Positions 11,339 through 22,073 of a stretch of DNA of 57,349 bases are shown piece after piece (position 1 is the first letter of the stretch; every line of letters starts with the position of its first letter). A program made the translations under genes and the position numbers. The stretch comes from Thozetella sp. PMI_491 (taxonomy: Eukaryota > Ascomycota > Sordariomycetes > Chaetosphaeriales > Chaetosphaeriaceae), in contig MU270028.1 in assembly GCA_021432635.1 (NCBI GenBank), positions 1 to 57,349 of the forward strand, written 5' to 3'. The notes beneath the pieces are model-generated. The model was not told the DNA's origin. It ran no database searches and saw only the letters and a list, made by a program, of their open reading frames with translations.

Positions 11339-12424
11339 TGCGTTGATTCCAGCGATTAAACGAGGGCTTGCAATGCTGTAAAACAGCCTTATTGACGTGC
11401 CAGCGGCAAAGTAAGAGGGTAGCTGATGGAAATGTAGTTGAAACTGCATTCATACAAGCTAAACAACAATCCGTAAGAACCACAGAGGGGGGCTGTATAT
11501 ATCATGCTTGATAGATCGCCTTGATTTGAGCTAAAGCCCAGAGGAAATCTCCTTCATCCTCCCCACTTAAGAAAGCAAATCTAATCGCTGGCAAGGATCG
11601 CTGGCAAGCATCTATACCAACTATATCAAGAAGGGGTATCTTATATTTATTAGTCTTATACGTATTATCCAAGATTAATACGTCAGGGTAAGCTTTTAAA
11701 TAAGCTAGGGATGCTAGGTGGGTAAATAAGATCGATATAATCTCTCCAGTGCTCTCATTATATTGGATACGGCTCCAAAAGCCCTTGTCGCTAAGCTGGT
11801 TTACTAAAGCATGGATTGGATTTTGACCCTGGTAGCCTTCTCTTCGTATATCGTCTAAGCGATTATAAATATCTTGTTGTATAGGAGTTAAAGCTGAGTT
11901 TTGTTGTATATAAGCCAGTATATTCTTTGGTCTTACGCCGGCATTAGAGAGCTGAGTAACTGAGGTAAGATCGGCTGCTGTAAGCCGACGATGGGCTGGA
12001 TGAGCTAGTTTATGGATACTTGGCTCGTGGTTATGTTGAGAGAATCGTTGATCTGGTCGGTGGCTTAATATCCACATAGAATCGAGCTGTTCCTTTGCCA
12101 GTATTGAAAAGGGGCAGCTCGTTACCCCTGAACTAGTAGAACGCTTCCTTGGCTTAGTTGGATCTGGTGGCCGGTGGGATCGATCACAAGCATAGTAAAT
12201 AGTCTGCTTTCCACTTTTCTCTCGATTAGATCGGAGCTTTGTGAACGCATATCCTCTTGTGGAAGCCCAGTCGTTGATAGCTGTATAAAGCGCTTGCTGT
12301 GACTCGTATATCCCTTCAGGAGGGAGGCAGTCGGCTGGAAACGAAGCCATCTTGATCAAGATCGTATAGCGTTGCTTAGTTTAAGATCCTTTACGCGACG
12401 CGTTCGCGTAGATATAGTGGATAC

Positions 12425-12690
12425 TAGTATGGTATGTGGGGGGGGGGCCTGTTCAACTGGCTTGCTGGCTGTTTTTTTTTAACTTTTTTTTACTTTTACT
12501 ACTTTTACTACGCTTTTTACTAGTTGATATTTACGATATTTACGACCATATATCCACTGCGCCAGCTGGCCGCTTTATTTTTTAAAATATAAGGGCATAC
12601 GATCTTAGATATGGTGGTTGTAGACCATCCCCCTCCCCCCCCCATATGGGGGATCCCAGGGTTAGGGTCCACGCTTACGTAAAATCGACC
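12425..12690 (-). repeat. MULE right terminal inverted repeat region
   Basis: Inverted partner of 7503-7735 and direct counterpart of about 5760-6040. It contains a poly-T tract, GACCATATATCCACTGCGCC and GATCCCAGGGTTAGGGTCC. Just outside, GACCGGACCGGTC is a near-palindrome; the 6020 copy has the related ACCGGACCGGT. Confidence 0.75.
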
Positions 12691-13132
12691 GGACCGGTCA
12701 ATATATGGGACCCCTTTTAACAAGTTTTATAATAGTTAGATCGGAATTGGTGGTGTTAAACTGCTAAGAAATTCTCGATTTTGTGTGAGTTTTGAAGTGA
12801 TCCATCCACTTGTATGGTCCACCCACATATGGATTACGTTAGTTAGTAGTAGGATGGCGCCCCAGCGGCTTGCAATCTTGAAGATGTTACGTAGATGGTT
12901 TCAACCCGGACATGGTCTACCCAATTTGACCAGCGACCACCTGATTGGCCAGTAAGGTTTGCCACCAAATTTCTATGCTCGGTCTCGAATCTAGCTCGCA
13001 GGCTCAGACCTCGGTTAGCGCATAACCCCGAGTTCAACCCCGCGTTACCCCGCGCGACACTTGTAAGATCGTCGGATACGACTCGACTTCTGCACCTCTC
13101 TAATTTTCGTCTCCTTTCCGTCATTAATCAAG
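12691..13132 (+). promoter_or_regulatory. Upstream region of the Zn2Cys6 regulator
   Basis: About 440 bp without a gene between the MULE end and the regulator's ATG. It holds two TCGGA cores (12741-12745 and 13072-13076) of the kind repeated in the cluster's two divergent promoters. Overlapping frames on both strands here show no family features. Confidence 0.4.
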
Positions 13133-15659
13133 ATGCCACAATACTCAGACGGCTCTGCAGTCGCCGGTCGCGAAAGAATTAGGAGACGAACAACCTCTAG
13201 CTGCGATGCCTGCAAAGCTAGAAAGACAAAGGTGATTCATCAGGCTGTGCGGTCACTTCATTGGCTGACATTTTTTATCCCGCAGTGTATTGATCCAGGT
13301 TAGACTCTCTCTTCCCGCCATTCTTCCCTGTATGACGGAATGGCGTCTTGCCTGATATTCCTCGTCCGTTCCAGCCTGAAATAACACGTGGTTTAGTTCC
13401 GGGGCCGTGCAGGTATTGTGCTGGCATCTCAGCTGCGTGCACCATCACTCCCAAACCAAAACGACGGCCGTTCTATTCGGTGTCAGAAGAGGAATATCGA
13501 TATGGGATAGAGATTCTCCAGAGGCTCTTCCCTAATGAGACTTTGAACTTGAGAACATTGCGCAATCTGGCAATGAAGGTCGCCGAGGAGCATGAGAACC
13601 CAGGTCGCGACGGAACCCCCCCTTCCCGGGGCATGCCGAATCAAGCTACGGCAGAGACTGAGCCCGAGGACGACGCGCCTTTACAAGATAATGCGGAGTC
13701 CGAATCCTTCTCATCAGCTCCCTCTGTGTCTGCCGGCCCACTGGTTGAGGCGGCGCCTACGATCAGTCAACAGGAGTGGGATGAACCGCGAGTTCCGATT
13801 CTCGCCCAGAAGGAAGGTTACCTTACGACCGACTGGTCAGGAACTACAAGTAAGTTTCGGTGTCTCATATGATAATGCTAAGTTTTGACGTCAGCGCAGG
13901 ATATATTGGTCCGCATTGTGACGCGTTATTCATTTCGGCAGTCAACTCATGTGCTGAAGGGGAGCCTCTTTTGCCCTTCTTCAGGCAACCGACCCATGCG
14001 CTTAGATTCACGGTCGCCCCTCCAGCGTCCCTAGAAAGCAGGAGTTCCGTTACAAGGCCGTGCCCTGTCAATTTTCCGCCTCGACAGGACTGGGCTCGCC
14101 ACCTTGACCGGTATTTTAAAGACGTCAACTCTACATATTGGCTCATATCCGCAGAAAGCTTTTATTCTCGCCTTGACAGCACCTATGCGACCCGGAGCAC
14201 CGAAGATTCTGAGGCACCATGGACATGCTTCCTATGTGCAGTTCTGGCGTTAACAAGTCAAACTAAGGACGTCAATGGCGACTCTACAAGGCAATGCGGG
14301 CTCTCGTCCGGCAGTCCCCAATCTGTGGAAGACAACTCAACCACCGCTGAATACATCTCAAGCGCGAAACTTCTACTTAAAGATGTAATGGATGAAGCAA
14401 ACTTGGATAGTATTCGAGCATTTTGCGCCATGGTATGCGTAATATTTGGGCCAATTCTTCAGTTATTTGACTAACGCGGTTTGGTTTGTAGAGCATTTTC
14501 ATGTACAATGAAGGATTTCCTATACCGTCTTATCTATATATTGGGACAGCCGTCAAAATCGCCTACACCCTTGGCTTGCATCAGCCCAAGGCCTACGCAT
14601 CAATGACAGCTTCGAATCGAGAGACGGCTCTACGGATGGCCTGGACGATGTATCAGGTTGACTGTGAGGTTTCCAGGCCCACCGGGCGCCCGACCAGCAT
14701 CGACCAAGCTAATTGGCATCCGATAATGCCTTCTGAAACCCTTACAACTACTGGTATCTTCGATCCTTGGGAGCTCTTTGAGTCTACAATCAGCTTCCAC
14801 ATGGAAGATCTTCGATTGTTCAGCAGGTTCTCCGGGCTTGCAAATCATGCCAATCAGGAGGCGGTCTATGGCGAAATCAATGACTGTGTAGTCTCGCTTC
14901 AGATGTGGTATGATCGGATTCCGTCGCATCTCCAATGGAACATACCCGTTCCCACTTCTCACAGACGACCCATCTGCCTGTTGCATCTACGTTATTGGAG
15001 TACGATTTTATCCTGCACCCGGGTAGTATTCCTCCGGGATATTCAACTCGTGGGCATGACTCAGGGGCATAGACCTCCACAGTATAGTGCCCTTGGTCTG
15101 CTCTGTATGGATGCTTGTGAGAGCTCACTCCAGATTTTAGAACAGATGAAGTTGTCAGGGGTGCTCTCAAGTCTAATTACCGCAGACACAAAATACATTG
15201 TCGACATCGCGATGATATTTTTCTTACTTTCAATATGCTGGCCGCAGCAAAGACCGCAGCAGCATCTAGACCGATGTATGGAGATTTTGCAATCTATGGA
15301 GAGCATCGGATGGTGCAAATTCGCTACGGAAGGTCTTGAGAAAATAACAAGTCGGTATAAGGCGCGATTACTTAGCGACGATACAACATCTTTGATGGGA
15401 GCGTCCATGTCGGCTGGCGCACAGTCGGCCTCAGGAACAACGTTTGAGTATGTGCAAATCCGCTCTCCCGCTCTCGGGGGGTTTTTTTTTTTTTTTTTGA
15501 ACAATTTACCGACCGACTAATAGTCCACAACTTTTTGCAGATATTGGATTGGATTTGCTCTGGACTGAGAAGGAATCATTGTGGAACTATGACTTTGGCC
15601 TTGCCCCATGGGATCTTTGCCCAGAATCTGGCAATTCTTCTACGTGGCAAAAGGAGTAG
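13133..15659 (+). CDS. Zn2Cys6 transcription factor, probable cluster regulator
   Basis: A nuclear fungal-type regulator of 729 aa. Exons 13133-13231, 13286-13298, 13397-13849, 13900-14432, 14492-15447, 15524-15659; lengths sum to 730 whole codons. The binuclear zinc cluster is split over three exons: CDACKARKTK | CIDPV | PGPCRYCAGISAAC, fitting C-x2-C-x6-C-x7-C-x2-C-x6-C. The second exon is only 13 nt. The fungal-specific middle homology region is clear: YLYIGTAVKIAYTLGLHQ, AWTMYQVDCEVSRPTGRP and HLRYWSTILSCTRVVFLRD. The last exon (DIGLDLLWTEKESLW...WQKE) reads in frame only with the acceptor at 15522-15523 just after the CTAA branch site, not with the later TTTGCAG. An intronic G/T homopolymer (15475-15498) lies before it. 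Position at the head of the cluster suggests it controls the genes to 29 kb; its inducer is unknown. Confidence 0.88.
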
Positions 15660-15915
15660 CAAAAGGTACTGAGACTGCGCTCTGAAAACTCCAAAAGCCC
15701 AACAGAGGAGTGTACGGAAAGCCCTTGAACAAGCATCTGGTGTCTTCCTAGAGGGGCACGATCTACCGCAAATCATCATAATTTTGTGCGCTCAAAAATT
15801 CTTTGAACGAATATACTCCGGCGTGGTCTTTGTTCAATCTTGCACACCGAAAAAGACCCTTAACTATCGGCATTTTACCGGCCACGGAAACTCGCCGCCA
15901 GTATCAAGTCATCCA

Positions 15916-17481
15916 TTATAGAGGCTCCAAAGCCCCCATTCCGCTAATCTCAACTTCGGGGATTTCTTTAATTAGGCTCACTGACGCTGCCAAGATCGAC
16001 GAGTCGACCCAGTTTCCATGGATCTGAGCCTTGAGATGCATCGGCAACTTGACAAAGGCAACAGGCTTCTCAAACTGCCGTGTGTCCAGAATCACCAACT
16101 CACTCAAGTTGATCGCTCGCCGCTCCAACAGAGCAATCACCCATCCATCTGCTTCAGGTGCGCTCACTGTGCGAGGAACGAAGACTGGCTCTTGCACCCG
16201 ACAGTCGTCTCCCGCGTAGAACCAGCTTGTCTTTCCAGTGGTTTTATTGTGCATTACTAGACCATTGAGGCCTTTGACGTTAATGCCTCCGTCATCTCGT
16301 TCAGGCCGAAAAACGTTGAGGATGATGTATTCGTGTTCCCGAGTGAGAAATCGCTCGTCCATGCGTGGGAATTCGCAGGTGACATCGAGAATGACGGTCG
16401 GATCAGCGACTTTCGTGCCGCTCGGCGCATCGAGGTTGAAACTCCAGCATACATAATCTGCTTTGGGACTTAGAGAGGCCTTTCTTTCATCCAAGGGAGG
16501 GAAGAATGGAAAACCGTTGTCGTGGATACGATTGGATTCCATGTAGAGCTTTCCATCTTTTCCCTCCCAAGCCCCACCAGTGTGCATCGGGAGGCAATTT
16601 TCCCACGGATACACCCTGTGTTCGCCCTCTTCCCAGCCCGACCGCGCCTTTACATTCTTCCGTCTCGGCATAACGATGAAAGTTGCGGGCCGGTCATAGT
16701 TCCACGCCCAATGGTGTTTCCCGGCCTGCATACGAGCCACATCGGCCTCGAAAGGCCAAAGCACTAGCACGATCCAGTTGGGCGTGATGGCGCAGTCATG
16801 GATAAACGCGCACCACGGAGACTCGATCCACTGCTCGTCGTGCACATTGCCGTTTTTATCCAGAGCATAAATCACCACATCTCGAGTTCCAAGCCCCTTG
16901 GCCTCGTACCCGAATACAACGAGCTCGTCAGTGTACGGATCGACTTTGGGGTGTGCGGTGAAAGTTTTGGACTTGACTTGACCGTTGAATGGATCATATG
17001 AAAGAGTCTCCAACGTATTCGGGTCAACAGAGTATGGCAGCGCCACTTCCTTCAGGGCCAATAGTTTGTTTGACCAGAATACGAGGTTGGTGTTCGCCGT
17101 GGAATCCACCGCCGCTCGCACACAAGGGTGGTGAGAAAAAGGGTTGCGGTATAAGCCAAATAGCGCTTTATTAGCCCTGCGTTCGAGCTTGTAACGCTCA
17201 GTTTCTATGTATTTGACTTTCATGTCGACTCTGCCGTTGTAGATGCGAAAAGCCGAAATATTGCCGTCCCCATCGATCGGCACATTGGCGGGGTGAGGAG
17301 GGACGAATGGGTCACACATGACACGGTAGAATGTACCATTGATTCCCTTAGGAATTTCACCGTGGACCACAAGGTCTCCAACCTCGCCCTCAAACCGGCA
17401 GGGTAGCTCTGAACCAGCTGGGTCGCGCACCGGTGGCCAGATGGATACCAGATTTCCATGGTAATTTGCTTGCGTCGCCAT
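15916..17481 (-). CDS. Carotenoid oxygenase family (lignostilbene dioxygenase-like)
   Basis: An iron(II)-dependent dioxygenase of the RPE65/carotenoid-cleavage family, 521 aa, single exon. The four histidines that ligate iron in this family are visible: TAHPKVD (His177), FIHDCAIT (His228), LPMHTGGAW (His300) and QIHGNW (His488), each in the expected seven-bladed propeller context (opening segment GEIPKGINGTFYRV). There is no signal peptide, so it is probably cytosolic. The best functional guess is oxidative cleavage of a double bond in a phenolic stilbene or phenylpropene, as in fungal resveratrol-cleaving enzymes and bacterial lignostilbene or isoeugenol cleavers; a carotenoid or apocarotenoid substrate cannot be excluded. 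It is transcribed divergently from the hydrolase at 17885 across 403 bp. Confidence 0.92.
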   Translation of the reverse strand: MATQANYHGNLVSIWPPVRDPAGSELPCRFEGEVGDLVVHGEIPKGINGTFYRVMCDPFVPPHPANVPIDGDGNISAFRIYNGRVDMKVKYIETERYKLERRANKALFGLYRNPFSHHPCVRAAVDSTANTNLVFWSNKLLALKEVALPYSVDPNTLETLSYDPFNGQVKSKTFTAHPKVDPYTDELVVFGYEAKGLGTRDVVIYALDKNGNVHDEQWIESPWCAFIHDCAITPNWIVLVLWPFEADVARMQAGKHHWAWNYDRPATFIVMPRRKNVKARSGWEEGEHRVYPWENCLPMHTGGAWEGKDGKLYMESNRIHDNGFPFFPPLDERKASLSPKADYVCWSFNLDAPSGTKVADPTVILDVTCEFPRMDERFLTREHEYIILNVFRPERDDGGINVKGLNGLVMHNKTTGKTSWFYAGDDCRVQEPVFVPRTVSAPEADGWVIALLERRAINLSELVILDTRQFEKPVAFVKLPMHLKAQIHGNWVDSSILAASVSLIKEIPEVEISGMGALEPL

Positions 17482-17884
17482 CGTGTTTTTTGTCCCAGTT
17501 GCAATGGTCGATCGGTTGGCTGATTATGTAAAGAATGGTATATATTATTATGACTGAGGCACAAGTCTCGGAGATATGGACAGCAACGAATGCACATGCT
17601 TGTCGGGAACAGAGGAAGCCAGGGCGCCGAGCACATTCCGATCGGCTAGTCTTGGGCACTGACTATCGGCAGACAGAGTTCCGACACTATGTAGCCGGTG
17701 TCAAGCGCTCCGACCGCTTCTTTCTTACCGAAGAAGTAACTGAACCACGGGAAGCCAGGCAAACCAATAAATTACATGGTACCCGTAATACTGATACTCG
17801 TCAAGTAACTTTCAGAGCGCCATTATCCAACATCAGACACAATTCATGTTCATCCATCTATCCTTTCACCTTTCAAGTACCCAA
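17482..17884. promoter_or_regulatory. Divergent promoter, oxygenase/dienelactone hydrolase
   Basis: A 403-bp shared intergenic region. It has four copies of a TCGGA core (either strand) at 17568-17572, 17637-17641, 17680-17684 and 17709-17713. One pair forms TCGG-N11-CCGA (17666-17684), an inverted CGG spacing of the type bound by Zn2Cys6 dimers. A TATA-like TGGTATATAT lies near 17536. The regulatory meaning is inferred. Confidence 0.45.
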
Positions 17885-18689
17885 ATGCAGGAGTGTTGCG
17901 TGAAAGGTTTCGAGTGGTCAGGCACGCCTTCAGGGAAGGAAACAAAGCTTGACAATCACGATGCATACGTAACGGGCGTAAATCCGGAGGTGGCAATTTT
18001 GGTTGTTCACGATGCTTTCGGCTGGACTTTCAGGAATACGCGACTCCTGGCAGACCACTACGCCCGCGAAGTTAATGCAACAGTCTATGTTCCCGACTTG
18101 TGAGCATGGCATGGCAGCGTTTCTGACTTCGCATCAATGCTGACATTTGCGTGTTTACAGCTTTGGCGGTGAAATTCTGCCATCTGATGTTCTTCGAGAC
18201 CTGCGTCGTCTAGGCGAACTGGATATGAAGGAATTTATCACACGCAACTCAAAGGAGATTCGTGGACCCGAGATCTTGTCGTTTGCCATTGCCTTGCGGG
18301 CTCAGTACCGGCGAGTTGGCGCGATTGGGTTTTGCTATGGCGGTTGGGCTGTCTTCCACCTGGGTGCCAAGTCCCATTCACGTCAACTGGTCGATTGCAT
18401 CTCTACTGCTCACCCCTCACTCCTCGAACCATCTGAGATTGAAAACGTCGGTGTCCCCGTGCAGATCATAGCACCGGAAAAAGATATGATGTTTCCTCCT
18501 GAACTGAAGGAACTCGCCAACCGTATCATCCCAACCCTCGGAGTGCCATATGATTATCAGCTTTTTCCGGGGACAGACCACGGATTTGCGACAAGGGGCA
18601 ATGACTACGACGAGAAAGAGTTAAAGGGAATGGTTAGGGCGAAATGCTGTGCAGTGGCATGGTTTCAATATTGGCTAAATATTAATTAA
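17885..18689 (+). CDS. Dienelactone hydrolase family protein
   Basis: An alpha/beta hydrolase of 247 aa; exons 17885-18099 and 18161-18689, summing to 248 whole codons. The catalytic triad is complete and of dienelactone-hydrolase type: Cys130 in GAIGFCYGGW, Asp180 in IAPEKDMMF and His212 in FPGTDHGFATRG. The N-terminal ILVVHDAFGW and VYVPDFFGGE blocks match the family. Members open lactones such as dienelactone in ring-cleavage pathways, though many fungal paralogues have unknown substrates. The start was chosen as the first ATG giving the family's N-terminus; an in-frame ATG 39 nt upstream would add an atypical extension. Divergent partner of the oxygenase. Confidence 0.9.
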
Positions 18690-19415
18690 ACAATTCATCT
18701 TATTGCCATAGTTATTTACTACTAGTTACTGCTTTTAGTTTTAAATAGTTATAAAATAAAGCTGATTTTAATATATTGTTTAAAGTTAAAAACTTTGCAC
18801 ACAACCAGCAAACGACTGCTTGCTCGCGCACTCGATCCAAACCCCAGAAAACTAACAAAGACAAAAGCTCTCATTGCTAGCAGCTCCCTAGCGACTTTGC
18901 AGCTGCGAAGGAGCAGGGCGCGAGGCGATGGAGGCACCGATGGTGATCGATGTGGGGGGGCGGCCGCAGAGCAGACACCACCCACGCGCCGGCGAGAGCG
19001 CTCACGTTGCGCCGGAGCAGGCCCAAAACAGCGCGCCGCGTTGAAAAGGAGCAAAACGAGAAGCATACAAGAGAGCTGACCGAGTTTGAGCCATATTAAA
19101 GGACTGGATGGCCCCGGGGATGGTGGAAAAGGCGGCGAAGAGGGTATAGGAATGGGTGGGAGACGCGAGGCGTAGGCGGAGCGAGCGAAGCGCGCGAGCA
19201 GCCGATTATCATGGAAGCCATAAAATCGATCAAGCAGGCCGTGACCGAGGCTATTAGCCAGGCTAAGACGTAGGCGACGAGCGGAAGCGCAGCTGGCGCG
19301 CGCTCGTGGGCGAGCGTGGCAACTGCGCGAGGGGGAAGCACCGCAGGAGCTGAGCCGAAGAGGTTCGCGGAGCGAAGGGCCAGGGAGGTCCTCGTACGAG
19401 GCGTAACTAGAGAAA

Positions 19416-19616
19416 GTGTGCACAGTAAACCGATCGCCAGAAGAGGTCGTGACCGCGGTAAACGCAGCGATAGGCAGCGTGGAAGTAGTTGCGGGGCGGC
19501 GAATGTGCAGAGGCGACGTGCTCGTCACGTTTAACCAGAAGGCCAGCCAATACCGTACGGACACATTGCTCGCTGCTGCACAGTTCAAGAATAGTGCGGG
19601 AGCTGCGCGGCTGTAG
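19416..19616 (+). pseudogene. LINE ORF1 (gag-like) relic
   Basis: A short frame with EEVVTAVNAAIGSVEVVAGR, then CRGDVLVTFNQKASQYRTD. This resembles the RNA-binding C-terminal part of fungal LINE gag-like ORF1. It is followed by a stop and lies in a region with frames broken on both sides. Confidence 0.5.
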
Positions 19617-19981
19617 GACGCAGGGACCATAGATGCCTAGCTCGAGACAGCAGGGATCTCTAACACTGCGTAAACTGCGGCGGGAACCATACGGCGTGGT
19701 CAAGTTAGTGCCTCAGAGCATTTTTAGAGGCCGCACACGCCTATACTGCTACGAGACAAGCGGGAGCAGCGCCACAGCTGCTTGCGAGAAACAGACACAC
19801 GACGGATGGCAGCCGGTTACGCCAAGGAAGCGAACAGCGCCCCGCCACCCGCCTCCTCACAACAGAAGAGGACTCAGGAGGATGACCCTGACAACGGTGA
19901 TATAGCGACCCTACTACGCAGCAGCAGCCAACCAGCCACGCCAACGCAGCAAAGGCTCCCAGCAGAGACCCTACAAGCAAC

Positions 19982-21354
19982 AATGATTACAGTCCTCTAC
20001 TGGAACACAGCGGGGAGTAGGGAGAACGCAGCGCTAGCGCTGGAAAACAGCAGCTAATACGACATCATTGCAGCACAAGAGCAGTGGCTAAACCCACAGC
20101 TGCAAACCACCTACTGCCCAGGGAGCTGCCGGTACCACAGAGTGTACCACGGGGGAAGAGCGGCGCTATATATACACAAACGCCACTCAATAGCAACGTG
20201 GGAGCAGGAGGGAGGCCCGACTGATGCGCAGTACGCTTCAGGAGGGGAAATTTAACAGTGTGGTCGGCATACTCCGAAAACAAATCAAGCAACCAGTGGC
20301 ACACGCCTCTCAGCGAACTAGCTACGCGAGCGCCGAGGGGGGGCAACGCGGTCGTGGGGGGCATGAACCTACACCACCCACACTGGGACGCCCACGGCCG
20401 CACCTCACAAGGCGCAGAGAAGCTGCTCACGCTCGCTTACCGGTGGAAGCTTGAGCTCGCTACCCATGGGGCGAGCCTACAAGAGAACGGCACGGCCAGC
20501 GAAGCTCCACGATCGACCACTGCAGAGCAGACCAAGATACCAAAGCCAGATATATAGGCCCAGCCGGCCTAGCCGGATCGGACCACGCCCTTAGGTGGCC
20601 TATTTAAGGGAGAACGAGAAGCTCCTGAGCATCGAGACAGCACCGACGGGCTGGAGCTGGGGGGGACAGCTGGACCGAGAGTTAGCAGCGAAGCTAGCCC
20701 AGACGATATCAACGTACCACATCATCACTATAGAGCAGCTTGAGAGTGCCGCGGACGATCTGGTACAGCGGCTCACTGAGATAGCTGACTCCCTAGCCCA
20801 ACGCAGGAAACCAAGCCGGGGGAAGGCCGCTGGGTGGTGGATCACAGAGGCTAAAGAGCAGTGCAGGAGGCACGAGTTGCAAGAAGAAGCTACAGCGCAG
20901 CGCGAGAAGCGCGGCAGCAGGGGCGGAACGCCACCCCAGAAGGGACGAACAGCCAGCAGATGACCCCGAGTTCGGGGAGCAGCAGCAGGTGCGCGAGCGT
21001 CGTGCGCCCGGAGCTAAACCGATCCCCAGAGACCGTTACGCAGGAGTCGCGAAGCACATCGCCTCCACGATCTGCCAGATGAGAACCGGGAAGATAGGCC
21101 TCCAGGCCTTCCTACACCACCAGAGAGTACCCGATGCGCCCTCGCCGCGCTTCCGATGCGGGAACGCACCCGAGACCACTTTCCATGTAGTGGTCATGTG
21201 CCGCGAACTAGACGAAGAACGCGTACAACTACGGAGCGCCCTCGCACTGAGGGCGGTCCGCAACAGGCGCGACTTCATAGCGGGGATAAGAGACCACCGC
21301 ACGGTGAAAGTCATAGCGAAATGGCTGCTGAAACCCGGCCGCTTGCCGTACTAG
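19982..21354 (+). pseudogene. LINE ORF2 relic, reverse transcriptase deleted
   Basis: Begins MITVLYWNTAGSREN and is stopped by a TAA at about 20054, then continues YDIIAAQEQWLNPQL (endonuclease). A shifted frame has VVGGMNLHHPHWDAHG, the equivalent of the GDFNLHHPxWD endonuclease motif. After the linker (20595-20960) the frame jumps at about 20960-21000 to the conserved C-terminal tail with a Cys-rich patch (CGNAPETTFHVVVMC). The roughly 500 residues of reverse transcriptase expected between them are absent. Confidence 0.72.
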
Positions 21355-21637
21355 AAGCTTACGGAGGAGATCGCAGCGGAGGATCACCGAGGGAGCAGCG
21401 AGTGCGCCCTAGACAGATGCAGCCGGCCGAGTAAGGCAAAGACCGGGCAGCGGGCTGATAGTTAGCAGTGTAGCAGCAGCTAGATAGATAGGGAGATAGG
21501 GGACGAGGGGTGCCATCCGGTCGGTGAGGACCGGAACAACTAACGCGGAGATCACGAGGGGCTAAGGCGCAGCGCGTGGGGTTTCCCCGGTTGACGATTT
21601 ACCACGCGAGGATAAAGAAGATGGAATACATGCTGAG

Positions 21638-22073
21638 TGTTGCAAGCATGCGCCAGCCAGGCCTGTTCCATATGCCTAGCTCCCCGCACGCGGGCGGGCG
21701 CGTCTGGCAGAACCACCTGTAAGTGCCTCAGGCACCTATCAGAACACTCAGCCAATCAAGAAACGATTGCGGAAGTCGCCTGCGATCATAACGGCCAAAC
21801 GCTCGCCTAGATCGCCTGAGATCACTACGAGCACGGAAGAGCAACTTAGTATTTAAAGAACAACCGTCTCTACCTATATAGCACTCTCATAGCCTCTTGC
21901 TCTTCAGCAATTAATCTAAGTCCAAAGCCTAGAGCTTACACTGAACTTACAAGCCATCCCCTTGCTTGTCCTTGAACTGCTCTACGCCTCCATTACCTCG
22001 CTACCGTACGAAAGAACACCTATGCACAGGACTCTTGCTTGAGAACCTCTCGCTTAAGCCCAGTGTTGTAACA
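21638..22073. mobile_element. Probable solo LTR
   Basis: Starts TGTTGCAAGC and ends GTTGTAACA (TGTT...AACA ends), flanked by near-identical 5-bp sequences CTGAG (21633-21637) and CTTAG (22074-22078). It contains a TATTTAAAG box near 21852 and a downstream CTCTCATAGCCTCTTGCTC stretch like U3-R-U5 of fungal LTR elements. No internal region or second LTR was seen in the window. Confidence 0.5.

Larger units (their letters stand above)
10176..12359 (-). pseudogene. MULE transposase copy B (two nonsense codons, 3' truncated)
   Basis: A paralogue of copy A starting at 12359 (IKMASFPADCLPPEG). It keeps the DNA-binding region (GKQTIYYACDRSH), the first catalytic Asp (LILDNTYKTNKYKIPLLDI), the second (VVLTDCCLACMNAV), LLLCRWHVNKAV and a zinc knuckle CSRCHQIGHTMASKSC. 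It is interrupted by a TGA at about 11502 (rearranged TAT/ATA microsatellite) and a TAG at about 11007, where copy A has TGG (HW), a RIP-type change. The 3' end is lost in a homopolymer junction after KATGLPQ at about 10190. It carries an extra 12-nt in-frame minisatellite near 11236-11338. Confidence 0.85.
7503..12690 (-). mobile_element. Composite Mutator-like element bounded by terminal inverted repeats
   Basis: The left terminal repeat starts with TTACGTAAGCGTGAACCCTA (about 7493-7512) and matches, inverted, the right end at about 12640-12681 (GGTTAGGGTCCACGCTTACG) at nearly every base; homology runs ~200 bp inward. Inside are two minus-strand transposase copies in tandem: 7734-10049 and 10176-12359. 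At about 10060-10190 the right terminal region of the first copy is fused, inside a poly-T/poly-A tract, to the truncated 3' end of the second ORF. This looks like deletion or unequal recombination between adjacent or nested copies. Both ORFs are broken, so the unit is not autonomous. No convincing target-site duplication was found, as expected if the two ends come from different insertions. Confidence 0.85.
18790..21520 (+). mobile_element. Defective non-LTR retrotransposon (Tad/I-like LINE)
   Basis: A GC-rich insertion between the two halves of the cluster. In order: a basic Arg/Gly-rich ORF1 relic (about 18795-19620), an endonuclease segment (from about 19980), a helical linker with WWITEAKEQCRR (about 20835), then directly the C-terminal tail QMRTGKIGLQAFLHHQRVPD and AKWLLKPGRLPY (ending 21354), as found at the end of fungal LINE ORF2. 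The reverse transcriptase core is missing. The 3' end is not sharply defined; low-complexity sequence runs to about 21520. Confidence 0.75.

Noticed and set aside
11221..11340. CRISPR-like spaced repeat
   Set aside because: The 12-nt units are contiguous with no spacers and lie inside a coding frame of a fungal transposase.
15541..15568. TTTGCAG at 15534-15540 as the regulator's last acceptor
   Set aside because: It gives a stop after nine codons; the earlier AATAG acceptor (15522-15523) opens the conserved-looking DIGLDLLWTEK tail and whole-codon total.
18749..19630. 293-codon minus-strand frame
   Set aside because: Overlaps the LINE ORF1 region in antisense; Arg/Ser/Pro-rich composition of GC-rich DNA and no domain.
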